Source: Priestia abyssalis (GTDB taxonomy: Bacteria > Bacillota > Bacilli > Bacillales > Bacillaceae_H). Taken from it: a stretch of 64,000 nt of DNA. The DNA is taken from the NCBI RefSeq assembly GCF_002019595.1, contig NZ_KV917369.1, positions 2,566,417-2,630,416 of the forward strand, in the 5' to 3' direction. Under the pieces are notes generated by a model, which was given only the letters and a program-made list of their open reading frames with translations, was not told the origin of the DNA and did not search any database. The position numbers were made by a program, and so were the translations under genes. Position 1 is the stretch's first letter. The number at the start of each line of letters is the position of its first letter. Shown here piece by piece: positions 9,171-17,922 of this stretch.

Positions 9171-9212
9171 GTAAAAATGCCTTATCCCTCAATGAGGACA
9201 AGGCATTTTTAC
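9171..9212. terminator. Bidirectional stem-loop terminator
   Basis: GTAAAAATGCCTTATCCCTC, three-base loop, then GAGGACAAGGCATTTTTAC: a long stem with a single interruption and T-runs on both strands, downstream of the nitroreductase gene. Confidence 0.85.
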
Positions 9213-9301
9213 TTTTTAACCATTACATCTCTTTTCAGTTGGGCCATTTGGTCGATTAACGTTGTTTCCAAGGTGCGATATTCTAAACGAAGTTCTTTGA
9301 G
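9209..9301 (-). pseudogene. C-terminal gene remnant (helical tail)
   Basis: Just downstream of the nitroreductase stop, one minus frame reads LKELRLEYRTLETTLIDQ then MAQLKRDVMVKK and a stop, directly before the terminator. It has no start codon or ribosome site. It looks like the last 30 residues of a helical protein whose front end was lost, with its original terminator kept. Family unknown. Confidence 0.35.
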
Positions 9302-9308
9302 GTTTTAC

Positions 9309-10016
9309 TTAAAATGAATTCCATGTTAAAACATCTTGCAATGGCAGGCGGACTTTATCAAACCCTTCCTGAATTCCTTTTCCGACAGAAATTAACATGA
9401 CCGGCTTGAAATTTTCCGGCACTTGGAAAGCCTCAATGAACTTATTGTGATCGAACCCGCCCATCGGAACGGTATCATAGCCTTTTGCTTTCGCCGCTAA
9501 CATGAGCTGCATGGAGACTAAGCCGCCGTCAATCATCACAACATTTGTCGCCTGATCAACCGGTAAATTTCCGTAATGCTGGTTGATGGATTGAATATAG
9601 AAATTTTTTGTCTCTTCCGTCATTCTTCCTTTTTCAACGACTGCCCCATAAATTTTTTCAGCATTCTGATACGCGTTAATATCCCCTAAAACGGCGATGA
9701 CCGCTGAAGCGTCTACAATTTGTTTTTGATTGTTGGCAATCGGCAATAATTTCTCTTTCAGCTCTTGATCTTGAATCACAAGAAATCTCCAAGGCTGTAA
9801 GTTAGAGGAAGATGGAGCTTGAACGGCAATGTTCAGAAGCTCTTCGATCTCTTCTTTGCTCATTTTGAACTCCGGATCATAATGGCGTACAGAACGGCGC
9901 TCTTCAGCTACAGTAAAGAAATCCGTATTCTCAAGTTCTTTCGGCTTTTTCTGGCTTAGCTTGATCTCATTGATTTTATTTAAATATTCTTCTTTTGCAG
10001 ATGATTTTAAGGACAT
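9309..10016 (-). CDS. Nitroreductase-family NAD(P)H-dependent flavoprotein
   Basis: 235 residues, ATG at 10016 after AGGAGA. The nitroreductase fold is shown by EERRSVRHYDPEFKM (FMN-phosphate binding arginines), AVQAPSSSNLQPWRFLVIQD and the C-terminal AKAKGYDTVPMGGFD segment, then VMLISVGKG. Close in layout to the B. subtilis YodC/YdgI group. It would reduce quinones, nitroaromatics or similar electrophiles with a bound FMN, in the cytosol. It is the second gene after an Rrf2-type regulator but has its own promoter with repeated operator-like sequence, so it is probably induced by an electrophile or redox signal. Confidence 0.9.
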   Translation of the reverse strand: MSLKSSAKEEYLNKINEIKLSQKKPKELENTDFFTVAEERRSVRHYDPEFKMSKEEIEELLNIAVQAPSSSNLQPWRFLVIQDQELKEKLLPIANNQKQIVDASAVIAVLGDINAYQNAEKIYGAVVEKGRMTEETKNFYIQSINQHYGNLPVDQATNVVMIDGGLVSMQLMLAAKAKGYDTVPMGGFDHNKFIEAFQVPENFKPVMLISVGKGIQEGFDKVRLPLQDVLTWNSF

Positions 10017-10047
10017 GTCTTCATTCTCCTTTTAACTGTACTTATTA

Positions 10048-10091
10048 CAAGAACAGTATAGAACATAAACTGATCTTTCGTCAAGAACAGT
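10048..10091 (-). promoter_or_regulatory. Nitroreductase promoter with direct-repeat operator
   Basis: On the minus strand TTGACG (10084-10079) and TATACT (10060-10055) are 18 bases apart, a good sigma-A promoter. The ten-base word ACTGTTCTTG occurs twice, at 10091-10082 overlapping the -35 box and at 10057-10048 overlapping the -10 box. This is the layout expected for repressor binding. The adjacent Rrf2 protein is the obvious candidate, but this is inference. Confidence 0.6.
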
Positions 10092-10118
10092 TTATTGCAG
10101 GAAATCCAACTTACTCAC

Positions 10119-10559
10119 TCAGATTCGATTGTTTTCTTCCAATGACTCGGCAGCGAGTAAATCAGCCAGCGTCTTTTTGGAAAGGCCATTCAACAGCCAT
10201 TGTTCCATCTCATCCCTTAAATTCAATAATGCGCGATGTGTCAAGGAGTCAAAGCATTCTGTCCCTTCGACATCAAGAAAACCCTTTGCGTAAGGATCTG
10301 CTTTTATGGATTCATACACATGTGAAAGTGTAATATCCTCAGGTCTCTTTCCAAGCGAGTATCCCCCGTTACGACCTTCCTTGGCTGCAACGAGTTCCGC
10401 TTTCACTAAGTGAGTTAGTATCTTTCTTAAAAAAGAAGATTTTGTATGGAGTCTTTCAGCGAGCACGGTACTTGGACATATCCCGTCATATTCGGCCAAC
10501 ACCAATAAACATTGGACAGAAAGCCCAAACCATTTTGTGCAGGAAACGTTTTTATTCAT
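10119..10559 (-). CDS. Rrf2-family transcriptional regulator
   Basis: 146 residues with the Rrf2 winged-helix: SVQCLLVLAEYDG, then STVLAERLHTKSSFLRKIL (recognition helix) and the wing AAKEGRNGGYSLGKRPEDITL. The three-cysteine cluster of NsrR/IscR-type iron-sulfur sensors is missing; cysteines occur singly (near residues 7, 17, 28 and 101), so this is a YwnA-like member that probably senses by thiol or ligand rather than by a cluster. The gene is followed 102 bp downstream by the nitroreductase gene on the same strand and likely regulates it and itself. Confidence 0.85.
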   Translation of the reverse strand: MNKNVSCTKWFGLSVQCLLVLAEYDGICPSTVLAERLHTKSSFLRKILTHLVKAELVAAKEGRNGGYSLGKRPEDITLSHVYESIKADPYAKGFLDVEGTECFDSLTHRALLNLRDEMEQWLLNGLSKKTLADLLAAESLEENNRI

Positions 10560-10578
10560 TCATTTCACCTCTATCATT

Positions 10579-10606
10579 ATTGTAAACGATTGACATGAAA
10601 TGACAA
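10579..10606 (-). promoter_or_regulatory. Sigma-A promoter of the Rrf2 gene
   Basis: TTGTCA (10606-10601) and TACAAT (10584-10579) with a 16-base spacer on the minus strand, about 20 bases before the Rrf2 start codon. Confidence 0.5.
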
Positions 10607-10638
10607 CCTCTCGCTCATCTTTGTTATTCATCCAATAA

Positions 10639-10753
10639 AAAAAGAGCCCCTTTAGAGCTCAATACGCTGCCTTTGCATCCTCAAGAATCCAATCGGCAGC
10701 CGTCTTTAAATCAGGGAATACCGCGTCAACGAGCGGGTTGCTTTCACCTAAGA
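10639..10753 (-). repeat. Duplicated 3' end and terminator of the gmhB-like gene
   Basis: This segment matches 14315-14432 with only a handful of differences, including the GAGCTC ... GGGCTC terminator stem. On the minus strand it still reads LGESNPLVDAVFPDLK and then TAADWILEDAKAAY before a stop, compared with LGESDPLADAVFPNLK in the intact gene at 14336-14872. It is the last 30 or so codons of a second copy of that gene. The two copies flank the copper ATPase and CtaG genes. Confidence 0.8.
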
Positions 10754-10880
10754 ACCCCCTTTTCTCCCTAAAAAAAACGGTTCAGAGCAGTTACTTTCTT
10801 TTTTCTTATCCTCTGGAGAGTAGGCAAAGAAAGACACACTTTGCAGGAAAACAAAGTAAGTCTTCCACCTTTAAATAATC

Positions 10881-13094
10881 TTAATAAATATTCATCCGTT
10901 TTAATCTAAGTGCATTTAACACAACGGACACTGAGCTGAACGCCATTGCTGCCCCGGCGAGCCATGGGGCCAAAAAACCCAGCATTGCTACTGGAATCAT
11001 AATAATATTGTATAAAAATGCCCAAAGAAAATTTTGCTTTATATTTATCATCGTTTTTTTACTAATGATCATGGCATCAACAACCTGATTTAAATCACCT
11101 GTTATAACCGTCACATCTCCTGAATCAATGGCAACGTCCGAACCGGTTCCGATGGCTATTCCGATATCAGCTACTGTTAATGCGGGTGCATCATTAATCC
11201 CATCGCCAACCATTATCACTTTATTGCCTTCTTCCTGTAATTGTTGGATGATCTCTGCTTTATCTTTCGGCGTAACTTCGGCATGATATTTTTTGATGCC
11301 CATTTTTCCCGCTACAGACATGGCAATATTTCTATTATCCCCTGTCAGCATCATCACTTCAATTCCCATCTGTTTTAACCGGGAAACCGCCGTTTGGGAA
11401 GAAGGTTTTAGTTCATCAGCAACTGCGATAATCCCCGAAAAACGTGAATCTATAAATGCTGCCATGACGGTTTTACCTTCTTTTTCAAGCTCTGTGACCA
11501 TTCTCGTTGCTTTAAGGGGAAGGGGTATATTGTTTTTTCTGTAGTAACTCGGATTGGCAACCACAACTTTTTTTCCATTGACAGATCCTTTGACACCGTA
11601 CCCTGGCATAGCAAGTACTTCAGTTACATTAGGAAGGCTTCTTATTTTGTTTTTTACCATTTTTACGATTGCTTTACCTACAGGATGCTCCGATGCGCTT
11701 TCAACTGAGCCAATCAGTTCTAAAAATGCATTTTCACTAAAATTCTCAACGTAAATGTTGGTTACTTTAGGTTCTCCTTTCGTAATGGTTCCCGTTTTAT
11801 CAAAAACGACAATCTTATTTTTAGCAAGCAATTCAAGAAACTTTCCTTCTTTAAAAAGGATTCCTAATTGTGCAGCTCGTCCGCTTCCTACCATAACAGA
11901 AGTAGGGGTCGCCAATCCGAGGGCGCAGGGACAGGCGATAATCAAAACCGTAATAAGTTTTTCCAAAGCTTCGTAAAAATCACCAGGCTGAAACAAGAAA
12001 TACCAAGCTGAAAATGTAACGAAAGCAATGACAATCACAATGGGAACAAAAACTTCAGTTACTTTATCCGCCAGGTGTTGGATGGGTGCCTTAGATGCTT
12101 GTGCTTCCTCCACAATACGAATAATTTGTGACAAAGTAGTTTCTGAGTCTCTTTTTGTTACTTTGATTTTTAATATGCCATTGTAATTGATTGTTCCTGC
12201 ATATACAAAAGTCCCCGTACTTTTTTCAACTGGTATACTTTCACCCGTTAACAATGATTCATCAATCATGGAGTACCCATTGATAACTTGTCCATCAATT
12301 GGAACCTTTTCACCCGGTTTGAGGATAATCACATCTCCCGGTGAAATTTTATCAACCGGAGATGTCAATTCTTTACCGTTCCTATACAAGGTCGCTGTTT
12401 TTGTTTGCAATTGGTACAACTTCTTAATGGCATCTGTCGTTTTCAACTTTGTTTTTGCTTCGAGCAGCTTTCCCAACAAAATAAAGGTAATAATAAACGC
12501 ACTAGTTTCATAGAACAACGCAATTGAATGGGTACGATTTGGAGCGTTTAGAGAGTTAACTGTAAGATAATGACTGTAAAAAAAGGCTGCAGATGTACTT
12601 AACACGACTAACACATCCATGTTTGCACTTTTATTCTTTACTGCTTTCCAAGCTCTTTCATAAAATTGCAATCCAATGACAAATTGAATCGGGAGTGTGA
12701 CGACTAATTGGAACCAGGGATTGATAAACAGCTCTGGTACTTTAATAAAAGAAGCCCACTTGAAATGAGCAAACATCGCCCATGCCAATGGAAACGTAAG
12801 AAATGCCGAAATGAAAAGCTCCCATTGAAGAGCTCTTATTTCTTTGCGCTTAACATTTTCTGAACCGTCGCTATTTGAGCGAATTTCATTTGCCTCAAAA
12901 CCGATTTTGTTAATTTTATTTATGATTGCAGCTAGTTCGGTTCGGTCTTTATGAAAGGTAACTCGCCCTTTTTCGGTTGCTAGACTTATATTGATGTCAG
13001 TCACACCTTCTATTTTCGAAACTGCCTTCTCTATTCTCACCGCACAAGCGACACAATGCATTCCCTTTATCTCTAAATAGTTCGTCTCTACCAT
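10881..13094 (-). CDS. copA: Copper-translocating P-type ATPase (P1B-1, CopA type)
   Basis: 737 residues. One N-terminal heavy-metal domain with GMHCVAC (about residues 11-17), where most bacillus CopA proteins carry two. Membrane helices follow, then the CPC transport motif in LIIACPCALGLATP (near residue 386), the phosphorylation site DKTGTITKG (near 430), SEHPVGKAIV (HP motif), and MVGDGINDAPAL. The tail MAFSSVSVVLNALRLKR is typical of Cu(I) exporters. It pumps Cu+ out of the cytosol. No CopZ or CsoR gene is adjacent. CtaG lies upstream on the same strand with a 156 bp gap, a copper-linked pairing that suits caa3 oxidase assembly as well as detoxification. Confidence 0.92.
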   Translation of the reverse strand: MVETNYLEIKGMHCVACAVRIEKAVSKIEGVTDINISLATEKGRVTFHKDRTELAAIINKINKIGFEANEIRSNSDGSENVKRKEIRALQWELFISAFLTFPLAWAMFAHFKWASFIKVPELFINPWFQLVVTLPIQFVIGLQFYERAWKAVKNKSANMDVLVVLSTSAAFFYSHYLTVNSLNAPNRTHSIALFYETSAFIITFILLGKLLEAKTKLKTTDAIKKLYQLQTKTATLYRNGKELTSPVDKISPGDVIILKPGEKVPIDGQVINGYSMIDESLLTGESIPVEKSTGTFVYAGTINYNGILKIKVTKRDSETTLSQIIRIVEEAQASKAPIQHLADKVTEVFVPIVIVIAFVTFSAWYFLFQPGDFYEALEKLITVLIIACPCALGLATPTSVMVGSGRAAQLGILFKEGKFLELLAKNKIVVFDKTGTITKGEPKVTNIYVENFSENAFLELIGSVESASEHPVGKAIVKMVKNKIRSLPNVTEVLAMPGYGVKGSVNGKKVVVANPSYYRKNNIPLPLKATRMVTELEKEGKTVMAAFIDSRFSGIIAVADELKPSSQTAVSRLKQMGIEVMMLTGDNRNIAMSVAGKMGIKKYHAEVTPKDKAEIIQQLQEEGNKVIMVGDGINDAPALTVADIGIAIGTGSDVAIDSGDVTVITGDLNQVVDAMIISKKTMINIKQNFLWAFLYNIIMIPVAMLGFLAPWLAGAAMAFSSVSVVLNALRLKRMNIY

Positions 13095-13250
13095 GACCTC
13101 ATCTCACCACTTTATTTGTTATGATTTATTCTATTAATGACAAGCTTCATATATAACAAATTTGTAAGAGTGATAAATGGATTCCTATCAACTGCAATGG
13201 AAGTGTCCAACCTTGTGGATTAGCTGGACAATACTCCCCTCCCCATTTTT

Positions 13251-14060
13251 TCAGCCTCCTTCTTTCATTTTGTTTCCAAGACGAGATGTGAGGATTAATC
13301 CTAATTTATGAATTCCGACCATTAGGATTCCTGCCATTAATTGATCAAACCTGGTATTGAATGGGGAGGGAAGAAAAGCAAAAAGACTAGATTGAGAGGG
13401 CATACAAAGATTAGCGGAAATTTCGGTAAGAAAAGGATTATTCATTCCGCCAGTCAAAGCATTTAAAATGAATAGAAAACATGCAGGCATTAAGATAATC
13501 CCGCTAAGAAACGCATATCGTTTTTTCTGCCCCTTCAAAAGCTGCCGTTTCGGGTCGAGTGCCGCAATGGGCCACCACATACGATAAGACAATATAAACA
13601 GCAAAATGATATATCCATGATGAATAAAGGGATTTTGAGATAAGACTTTTAAGACTATCGGCAAATGATACACAAAAAACAGTATCGCAAAAACAATGAG
13701 AGTCATCATAGGAGGAAAGAAGAGTTTGCTTATTCCTTTCATCACTGGAATTTCCCGTATTTGTTGAATCAAAAGCGCTGGAATTCCCAGTAATAAAATT
13801 GGCGGGATAATAAAAAATAGAATACTCATTTGAATCATATGTAAACTGAATGATAGATGACTGATAGCAGATAAAGGGCTGCCTATGGTTATGTATAATA
13901 TCCCTAAGCCGAGGAAAAAGAAAAGAGGTTGTTTACCTAAAATTTTTTTATTTGTAAAGTATTTAACTGTCCATGCATATAAAGCGGCTGTACATAAAAT
14001 GACCGCCAACAATGGAGTATTCCACACAAGATGTCCTTCAAGCCGCAGAATAGTAAACAT
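13251..14060 (-). CDS. ctaG: Cytochrome c oxidase assembly factor CtaG (caa3_CtaG)
   Basis: ATG at 14060 is chosen because AGGAGGG lies six bases upstream; the longer frame to 14099 lacks a ribosome site. The 269-residue product has six or seven membrane helices with the family's conserved polar residues: [22 protein letters not shown], the [18 protein letters not shown] region and [10 protein letters not shown]. In Bacillus subtilis CtaG is needed for CuA assembly of caa3 oxidase. No oxidase genes are present here. It is followed by the copper ATPase, and together they form a small copper module framed by duplicated DNA. Confidence 0.85.
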   Translation of the reverse strand: MFTILRLEGHLVWNTPLLAVILCTAALYAWTVKYFTNKKILGKQPLFFFLGLGILYITIGSPLSAISHLSFSLHMIQMSILFFIIPPILLLGIPALLIQQIREIPVMKGISKLFFPPMMTLIVFAILFFVYHLPIVLKVLSQNPFIHHGYIILLFILSYRMWWPIAALDPKRQLLKGQKKRYAFLSGIILMPACFLFILNALTGGMNNPFLTEISANLCMPSQSSLFAFLPSPFNTRFDQLMAGILMVGIHKLGLILTSRLGNKMKEGG

Positions 14061-14166
14061 GGAATCCCTCCTGATTCGATAAAGACTCTCCCGTGTCATA
14101 GTATATATACTTATGTTTGAGTATTCGATTTATAACAGTTGAGAACCTGCGAATGTTTTGGGTACA

Positions 14167-14271
14167 GCCTCCATACCATTTCGCTTTGTACTCCAGCATC
14201 GTTCTGAATTGTGACCAACTCACTTCACTAATGACTTTAGCTAACTTATGATTTTTGAGCATGTTTAACAC
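14167..14271 (-). pseudogene. TnpB (IS200/IS605 OrfB) remnant
   Basis: Minus strand encodes [17 protein letters not shown] followed by [15 protein letters not shown], the well-known block ahead of the zinc finger of IS605-family TnpB. Sequence on both sides is unrelated, and neither the RuvC motifs nor the zinc cysteines are present. It is a fossil of an insertion between ctaG and the gmhB-like gene. Confidence 0.7.
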
Positions 14272-14314
14272 TTGCAACACGCTGTGTGTTACCATTTCTT
14301 TTCCAATTAAAAAT

Positions 14315-14340
14315 AAAAAAGAGCCCTATAAGAGCTCAGT
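14315..14340 (-). terminator. Terminator of the gmhB-like gene
   Basis: Minus strand GAGCTCTTATAGGGCTC followed by TTTTTT, overlapping the last codons. The same stem is retained in the duplicated 3' end at 10642-10661. Confidence 0.75.
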
Positions 14341-14872
14341 GCGCTGCCTTTGCATCCTCAAGAATCCAATCGGCAGCCGTCTTTAAATTAGGGAATACCG
14401 CATCAGCAAGCGGGTCGCTTTCACCTAAGAAAACGCCCTTCGTCCCCGCTTTTTTCCCTGCTTGTATGTCGGTATCCGTATCTCCAACCATATAAGATTT
14501 GGATAAATCAATCTCGTACTTCTCGGCAAGGTCTTCAATCATTTTGCTTCCCGGTTTGCGGCAAGCGCAGCCCGCTTTCGGTTTGTGAGGACAATAAGCT
14601 ACATCGTGAATAACGGCTCCCTCTTTCTTTAACTCCGCAATCATATGATCATGAACTTTGTTAAGTTGTTCTTCTCTCATAAACCCCAGCCCAACGCCGC
14701 CTTGATTGGTCACGACGAATACATAATCGAATTGGGTATTCAATTTTTTGATCGCCTCCGGTACACCAGGTAAAAAATAGAGTTGATGAGGCTTATTGAC
14801 GAATTTTACCCTTTCGGTAAGCACTTCGTTAATAACGCCGTCTCGGTCCAAAAATACAGCCGCTTTTCCCAT
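14336..14872 (-). CDS. D-glycero-D-manno-heptose-1,7-bisphosphate 7-phosphatase-like HAD hydrolase
   Basis: 178 residues, ATG at 14872 after GGAGGG. HAD motifs are complete: AAVFLDRDGVINE (nucleophile and acid-base Asp), VVTNQGGVGLG (motif II), RKPGSKM (motif III Lys) and MVGDTDTDIQAGKKAG (motif IV). A zinc site CPHKPKAGCACRKPG is present, as in GmhB and histidinol-phosphatase relatives. The likely reaction is dephosphorylation of a sugar bisphosphate. In Bacillaceae the pathway partner is often absent, so the real substrate may differ. It lies 20 bp downstream of ribonuclease J on the same strand. Confidence 0.85.
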   Translation of the reverse strand: MGKAAVFLDRDGVINEVLTERVKFVNKPHQLYFLPGVPEAIKKLNTQFDYVFVVTNQGGVGLGFMREEQLNKVHDHMIAELKKEGAVIHDVAYCPHKPKAGCACRKPGSKMIEDLAEKYEIDLSKSYMVGDTDTDIQAGKKAGTKGVFLGESDPLADAVFPNLKTAADWILEDAKAAH

Positions 14873-14892
14873 ATCAGCCCTCCAATTTGCTG

Positions 14893-16566
14893 TTAAATTT
14901 CAATAATAATGGGAAGAATCATTGGTTTTCTTCTCGTTTGAGCAAATACGTATTGCCCTACCGTTTTTTTTACATGTTGTTTCATCACATTCCATTGGTG
15001 TACATTTGCTTCCTGTAAATCATGTACGGTCGTTTTTACAAGTCGGTTTATTGATTTTAAGAGGTCTTCGGATTCTCGGGCATAGACGAAACCGCGGGAA
15101 ATGGTATCGGGTCCCGAGATCATCTGTCTTTCCGTTTTACTGATGGTGATGACAATCACTAACATTCCATCTTCAGACAGCTGTTTACGGTCTCGTAAAA
15201 TAATCTCTCCAACATCACCGATTCCCACTCCGTCTACATAAACATCCCCTGCAGTTATCTTTCGAGTCTGACGGGCAACCGCGTTCTCTATATCAACGAC
15301 ATCTCCATTACGAACGATAAAAGTATTTTCTGTTGCTACACCAACGGATTCGGCTAACAAACGGTGGTGATGCAGCATTCTATATTCGCCGTGAATCGGA
15401 ATAAAATAGGTCGGTTTCATTAATGTAAGCATAAGTTTTAGATCTTCTTGATAACCATGCCCGGAAACATGCATTTTGGTTGAACTTCCTGACCCATAAA
15501 TCACTTTGGCCCCAAGCGTATATAAGTTATCAATGATGCGCGAGACGTTTCGCTCATTCCCAGGGATCGGAGATGCCGCTAAAATGACTGTATCTTCAGG
15601 CAGAATCTCGGCATCCCGATAGTTCGAACTTGCTAAGCGGGCAAGTGCGGCTAGAGGCTCCCCTTGACTTCCCGTACATAGAATGGCCACGTTCTCAGGA
15701 TCCAATTTATGTATTTCATGTGCCTCAATCAACATCCCGTCAGGAACCCTTAAATAACCGCGTTCCATGGCAACTTCGACAACATTAACCATGCTGCGGC
15801 CAAGCAAGGCAAGTTTTCGATTTGTTTTTTGTGCAGCATCCACTACTTGCTGAACGCGATTGATATTGGAAGCGAAGGTAGAAATAATCACTTTCCGTTT
15901 CGCTTTTAAAAACGCCTCTTCGATATGGTCACCTACCATTCGCTCTGATGGGCTAAAGCCCGCTCGTTCTGCGTTCGTACTTTCAGACAACAGGAGCAAG
16001 ACCCCCTTGCTTCCGATTTTAGCCATTTTATGAATATCTGAATGTTCATTGTTCGCAGGCGTTAAATCAAACTTGAAATCCCCCGTATGCACAACATTTC
16101 CTTCTGGTGTATGAAAGACAATGCCAAGACAATCCGGAATGCTATGATTCGTTTTGAAAAAGGATACGCTTATTTCTTCAAATTTAAGATTTGAATCGGA
16201 GTCTATAAGAACCAGTTCGGTATCTGCGAGGAGCTTATGCTCTTGTAACTTCAATTCGATTAAACCCAGTGTGAAGCGTGTGGCATAAATGGGAACATTT
16301 AATTTCTTTAAGAAGTAGGGAATGCCTCCAATATGGTCTTCGTGCCCATGTGTCACGATTAAAGCCCGAATTTTATCTTTATTTTCTAATAAATAAGTAA
16401 TATCAGGGATAATCAAATCGATTCCCAATAAACTTTCATCTGGAAACTTAGCACCACAGTCGATAATTACAATATCGTTTGAATATTGGATTGCATACAT
16501 ATTTTTACCGACTTCATTCACGCCGCCTAAAGCGAAAATGGACAATGTATTCTCTTGTATGGTCAA
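14893..16566 (-). CDS. Ribonuclease J
   Basis: 557 residues with a TTG start at 16566 supported by GGGAGGG eight bases before it. Metallo-beta-lactamase core: FALGGVNEVGKNMYAI, the zinc motif THGHEDHIGG (near residues 73-82), HTGDFKFD, then the beta-CASP domain with TFASNINRVQQV, LCTGSQGEPLAAL and VSGHGYQEDLKL, and the C-terminal end RRKPMILPIIIEI. It acts in 5' exonuclease and endonuclease mRNA decay. It resembles B. subtilis RnjA along its length but is diverged enough (for example GSGSSTKMHVSG replaces the J1 loop) that it may be a second paralogue. Context with a HAD phosphatase gives no further clue. Confidence 0.88.
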   Translation of the reverse strand: MTIQENTLSIFALGGVNEVGKNMYAIQYSNDIVIIDCGAKFPDESLLGIDLIIPDITYLLENKDKIRALIVTHGHEDHIGGIPYFLKKLNVPIYATRFTLGLIELKLQEHKLLADTELVLIDSDSNLKFEEISVSFFKTNHSIPDCLGIVFHTPEGNVVHTGDFKFDLTPANNEHSDIHKMAKIGSKGVLLLLSESTNAERAGFSPSERMVGDHIEEAFLKAKRKVIISTFASNINRVQQVVDAAQKTNRKLALLGRSMVNVVEVAMERGYLRVPDGMLIEAHEIHKLDPENVAILCTGSQGEPLAALARLASSNYRDAEILPEDTVILAASPIPGNERNVSRIIDNLYTLGAKVIYGSGSSTKMHVSGHGYQEDLKLMLTLMKPTYFIPIHGEYRMLHHHRLLAESVGVATENTFIVRNGDVVDIENAVARQTRKITAGDVYVDGVGIGDVGEIILRDRKQLSEDGMLVIVITISKTERQMISGPDTISRGFVYARESEDLLKSINRLVKTTVHDLQEANVHQWNVMKQHVKKTVGQYVFAQTRRKPMILPIIIEI

Positions 16567-16741
16567 ATTTATACCCTCCCATTTTCAATAAGTATTCTTA
16601 GCATTCCATTTTCAAATCCTTTTATGAAATAAGAGCGGCATTATGTATAAAAATAACGAATAGTGCAGAAAAAGGGTAATATTGATGAAAGTCCGTGGAA
16701 GAATAATAATGCTTGTCAATCATCTGGAAAGGGAGTAAGGG

Positions 16742-17551
16742 ATGCGAAAACAAAACATTTTATTTAACCTTGACGATACACTCGCCTATTGCAATAAATA
16801 TTTTAGCCAAGTGATTGAAGAGTTTGCCGACCACATGACTAAATGGTTTGACTCGTTGACAAAAGAAGAAATCAAGCAAAAACAACTTGAAATTGATTTA
16901 AAGTCCGTGGATCAACACGGCTTAACGTCACAACGTTTTCCTGAGTCCTTTGTTCATACTTATGAACACTATTGTGACTTAATGGAAAAAAAGAAGAACA
17001 ATGCTGATATTGAGTTTTTAAGGGAACTGGGCTTTAAGGTGTTTCAAATTCCTGTAGAGCCGCTCCCCTATATGAATGAAACACTGCAACGTTTAAAAGA
17101 CGCGGGACACGAGTTGTATTTGCATACAGGCGGGGATGAGCCTAATCAACGCAGAAAAATCGCTCAGTTAGAACTCGCTACATATTTTGAACACCGTATC
17201 TTCATTTCAGAACATAAAGATACGACTGCCTTATCGGATATATTAAAAACCATCGATGCCGATCCGAACATCACGTGGATGATTGGAAATTCATTAAGAA
17301 CGGATATCGTACCCGCGCTGGAGATGAATATCCACGCCATCTACATTCCGGCTGAAACAGAGTGGAAATATAATGTGGTAGAAGTGAACGTGGAGCCGAA
17401 AGGGGCTTTTCTTACGTTGAACTCCCTGTCTGAAGTCCCTGATGCCATTCACCAGTACATTATGGGAGAGAATCCATCTCGGGATGACATACCTTCCGAT
17501 TATTTGGATATCCATGACCAGGAGGAAAATAAGGATAATCTATTCACTTAA
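16742..17551 (+). CDS. HAD-superfamily protein with Asp-to-Asn change at the nucleophile
   Basis: 269 residues, ATG at 16742 with GGGAGTAAGGG upstream. Motif I reads ILFNLDDTLAY, whereas HAD hydrolases need D-x-D; the first Asp, which forms the phospho-enzyme, is Asn here (codon AAC near 16766). Motif II (LYLHTGGD, near residue 130), a Lys region and motif IV (TWMIGNSLRTDIVPALE) are kept, though motif IV also has Asn before Ser rather than the usual GD. The rest is helical cap sequence with an acidic C-terminal tail. The protein may be a non-catalytic HAD fold, or act slowly after deamidation. Divergent from ribonuclease J; a strong terminator follows. Confidence 0.7.
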   Translation: MRKQNILFNLDDTLAYCNKYFSQVIEEFADHMTKWFDSLTKEEIKQKQLEIDLKSVDQHGLTSQRFPESFVHTYEHYCDLMEKKKNNADIEFLRELGFKVFQIPVEPLPYMNETLQRLKDAGHELYLHTGGDEPNQRRKIAQLELATYFEHRIFISEHKDTTALSDILKTIDADPNITWMIGNSLRTDIVPALEMNIHAIYIPAETEWKYNVVEVNVEPKGAFLTLNSLSEVPDAIHQYIMGENPSRDDIPSDYLDIHDQEENKDNLFT

Positions 17552-17563
17552 TGGGCTAAACAT

Positions 17564-17596
17564 AAAAAAATCGGTCTTCATAGAAACCGATTTTTT
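17564..17596. terminator. Terminator after the HAD gene
   Basis: AAAAAATCGGT, loop, ACCGATTTTTT: an 11 bp perfect stem with T-runs on both strands, serving the convergent HAD gene and the DUF2089 operon. Confidence 0.9.
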
Positions 17597-17626
17597 ACGT
17601 TTAGTTTGTTTTGGCAGCCGTTCATC

Positions 17627-17917
17627 CTATAATTTTATCGTGACTTTTGTACCATCTTGTAATTTTACATCTACAAGTACAAGGCCTTTTTGATGCTGCA
17701 ACTCTTTGATGATGGGATTTAGATAGTGTTTTATCATACTCGGATCTAAAGACACAGGCCAGGCAGCCGTTTTTTCTGATTGACGATTCAGCCATTTATT
17801 TGCCTGCCTCCAAAGAAATTTAGAAGAGAGCAAGGAAATGAAGACGCGCAGAAAGCTGTACGGAACAGGAATTGTAAATTTTCGTTTATTGTCTGTTTGA
17901 ATGTTAATTTTAATCAT
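17627..17917 (-). CDS. Conserved hypothetical protein, third gene of DUF2089 operon
   Basis: 96 residues, start 6 bp after the stop of the SHOCT-like gene. It begins MIKINIQTDNKRKFTIPVPY, has a short hydrophobic stretch (SFLRVFISLLSSKFLW) and ends KGLVLVDVKLQDGTKVTIKL. That layout (beta strand, amphipathic middle, beta strands) resembles the C-terminal half of its upstream neighbour (DGQIVDIQSANGDTVSVII), suggesting related folds that could pair. I do not recognise a named family. Co-transcription with the DUF2089 regulator is clear from spacing. Confidence 0.6.
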   Translation of the reverse strand: MIKINIQTDNKRKFTIPVPYSFLRVFISLLSSKFLWRQANKWLNRQSEKTAAWPVSLDPSMIKHYLNPIIKELQHQKGLVLVDVKLQDGTKVTIKL

Positions 17918-17922
17918 AAACG

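Noticed and set aside
14038..14295. 85-residue ORF between ctaG and gmhB as a complete gene
   Set aside because: Only its middle is protein-like, and that part is a TnpB fragment; the rest is junction sequence.
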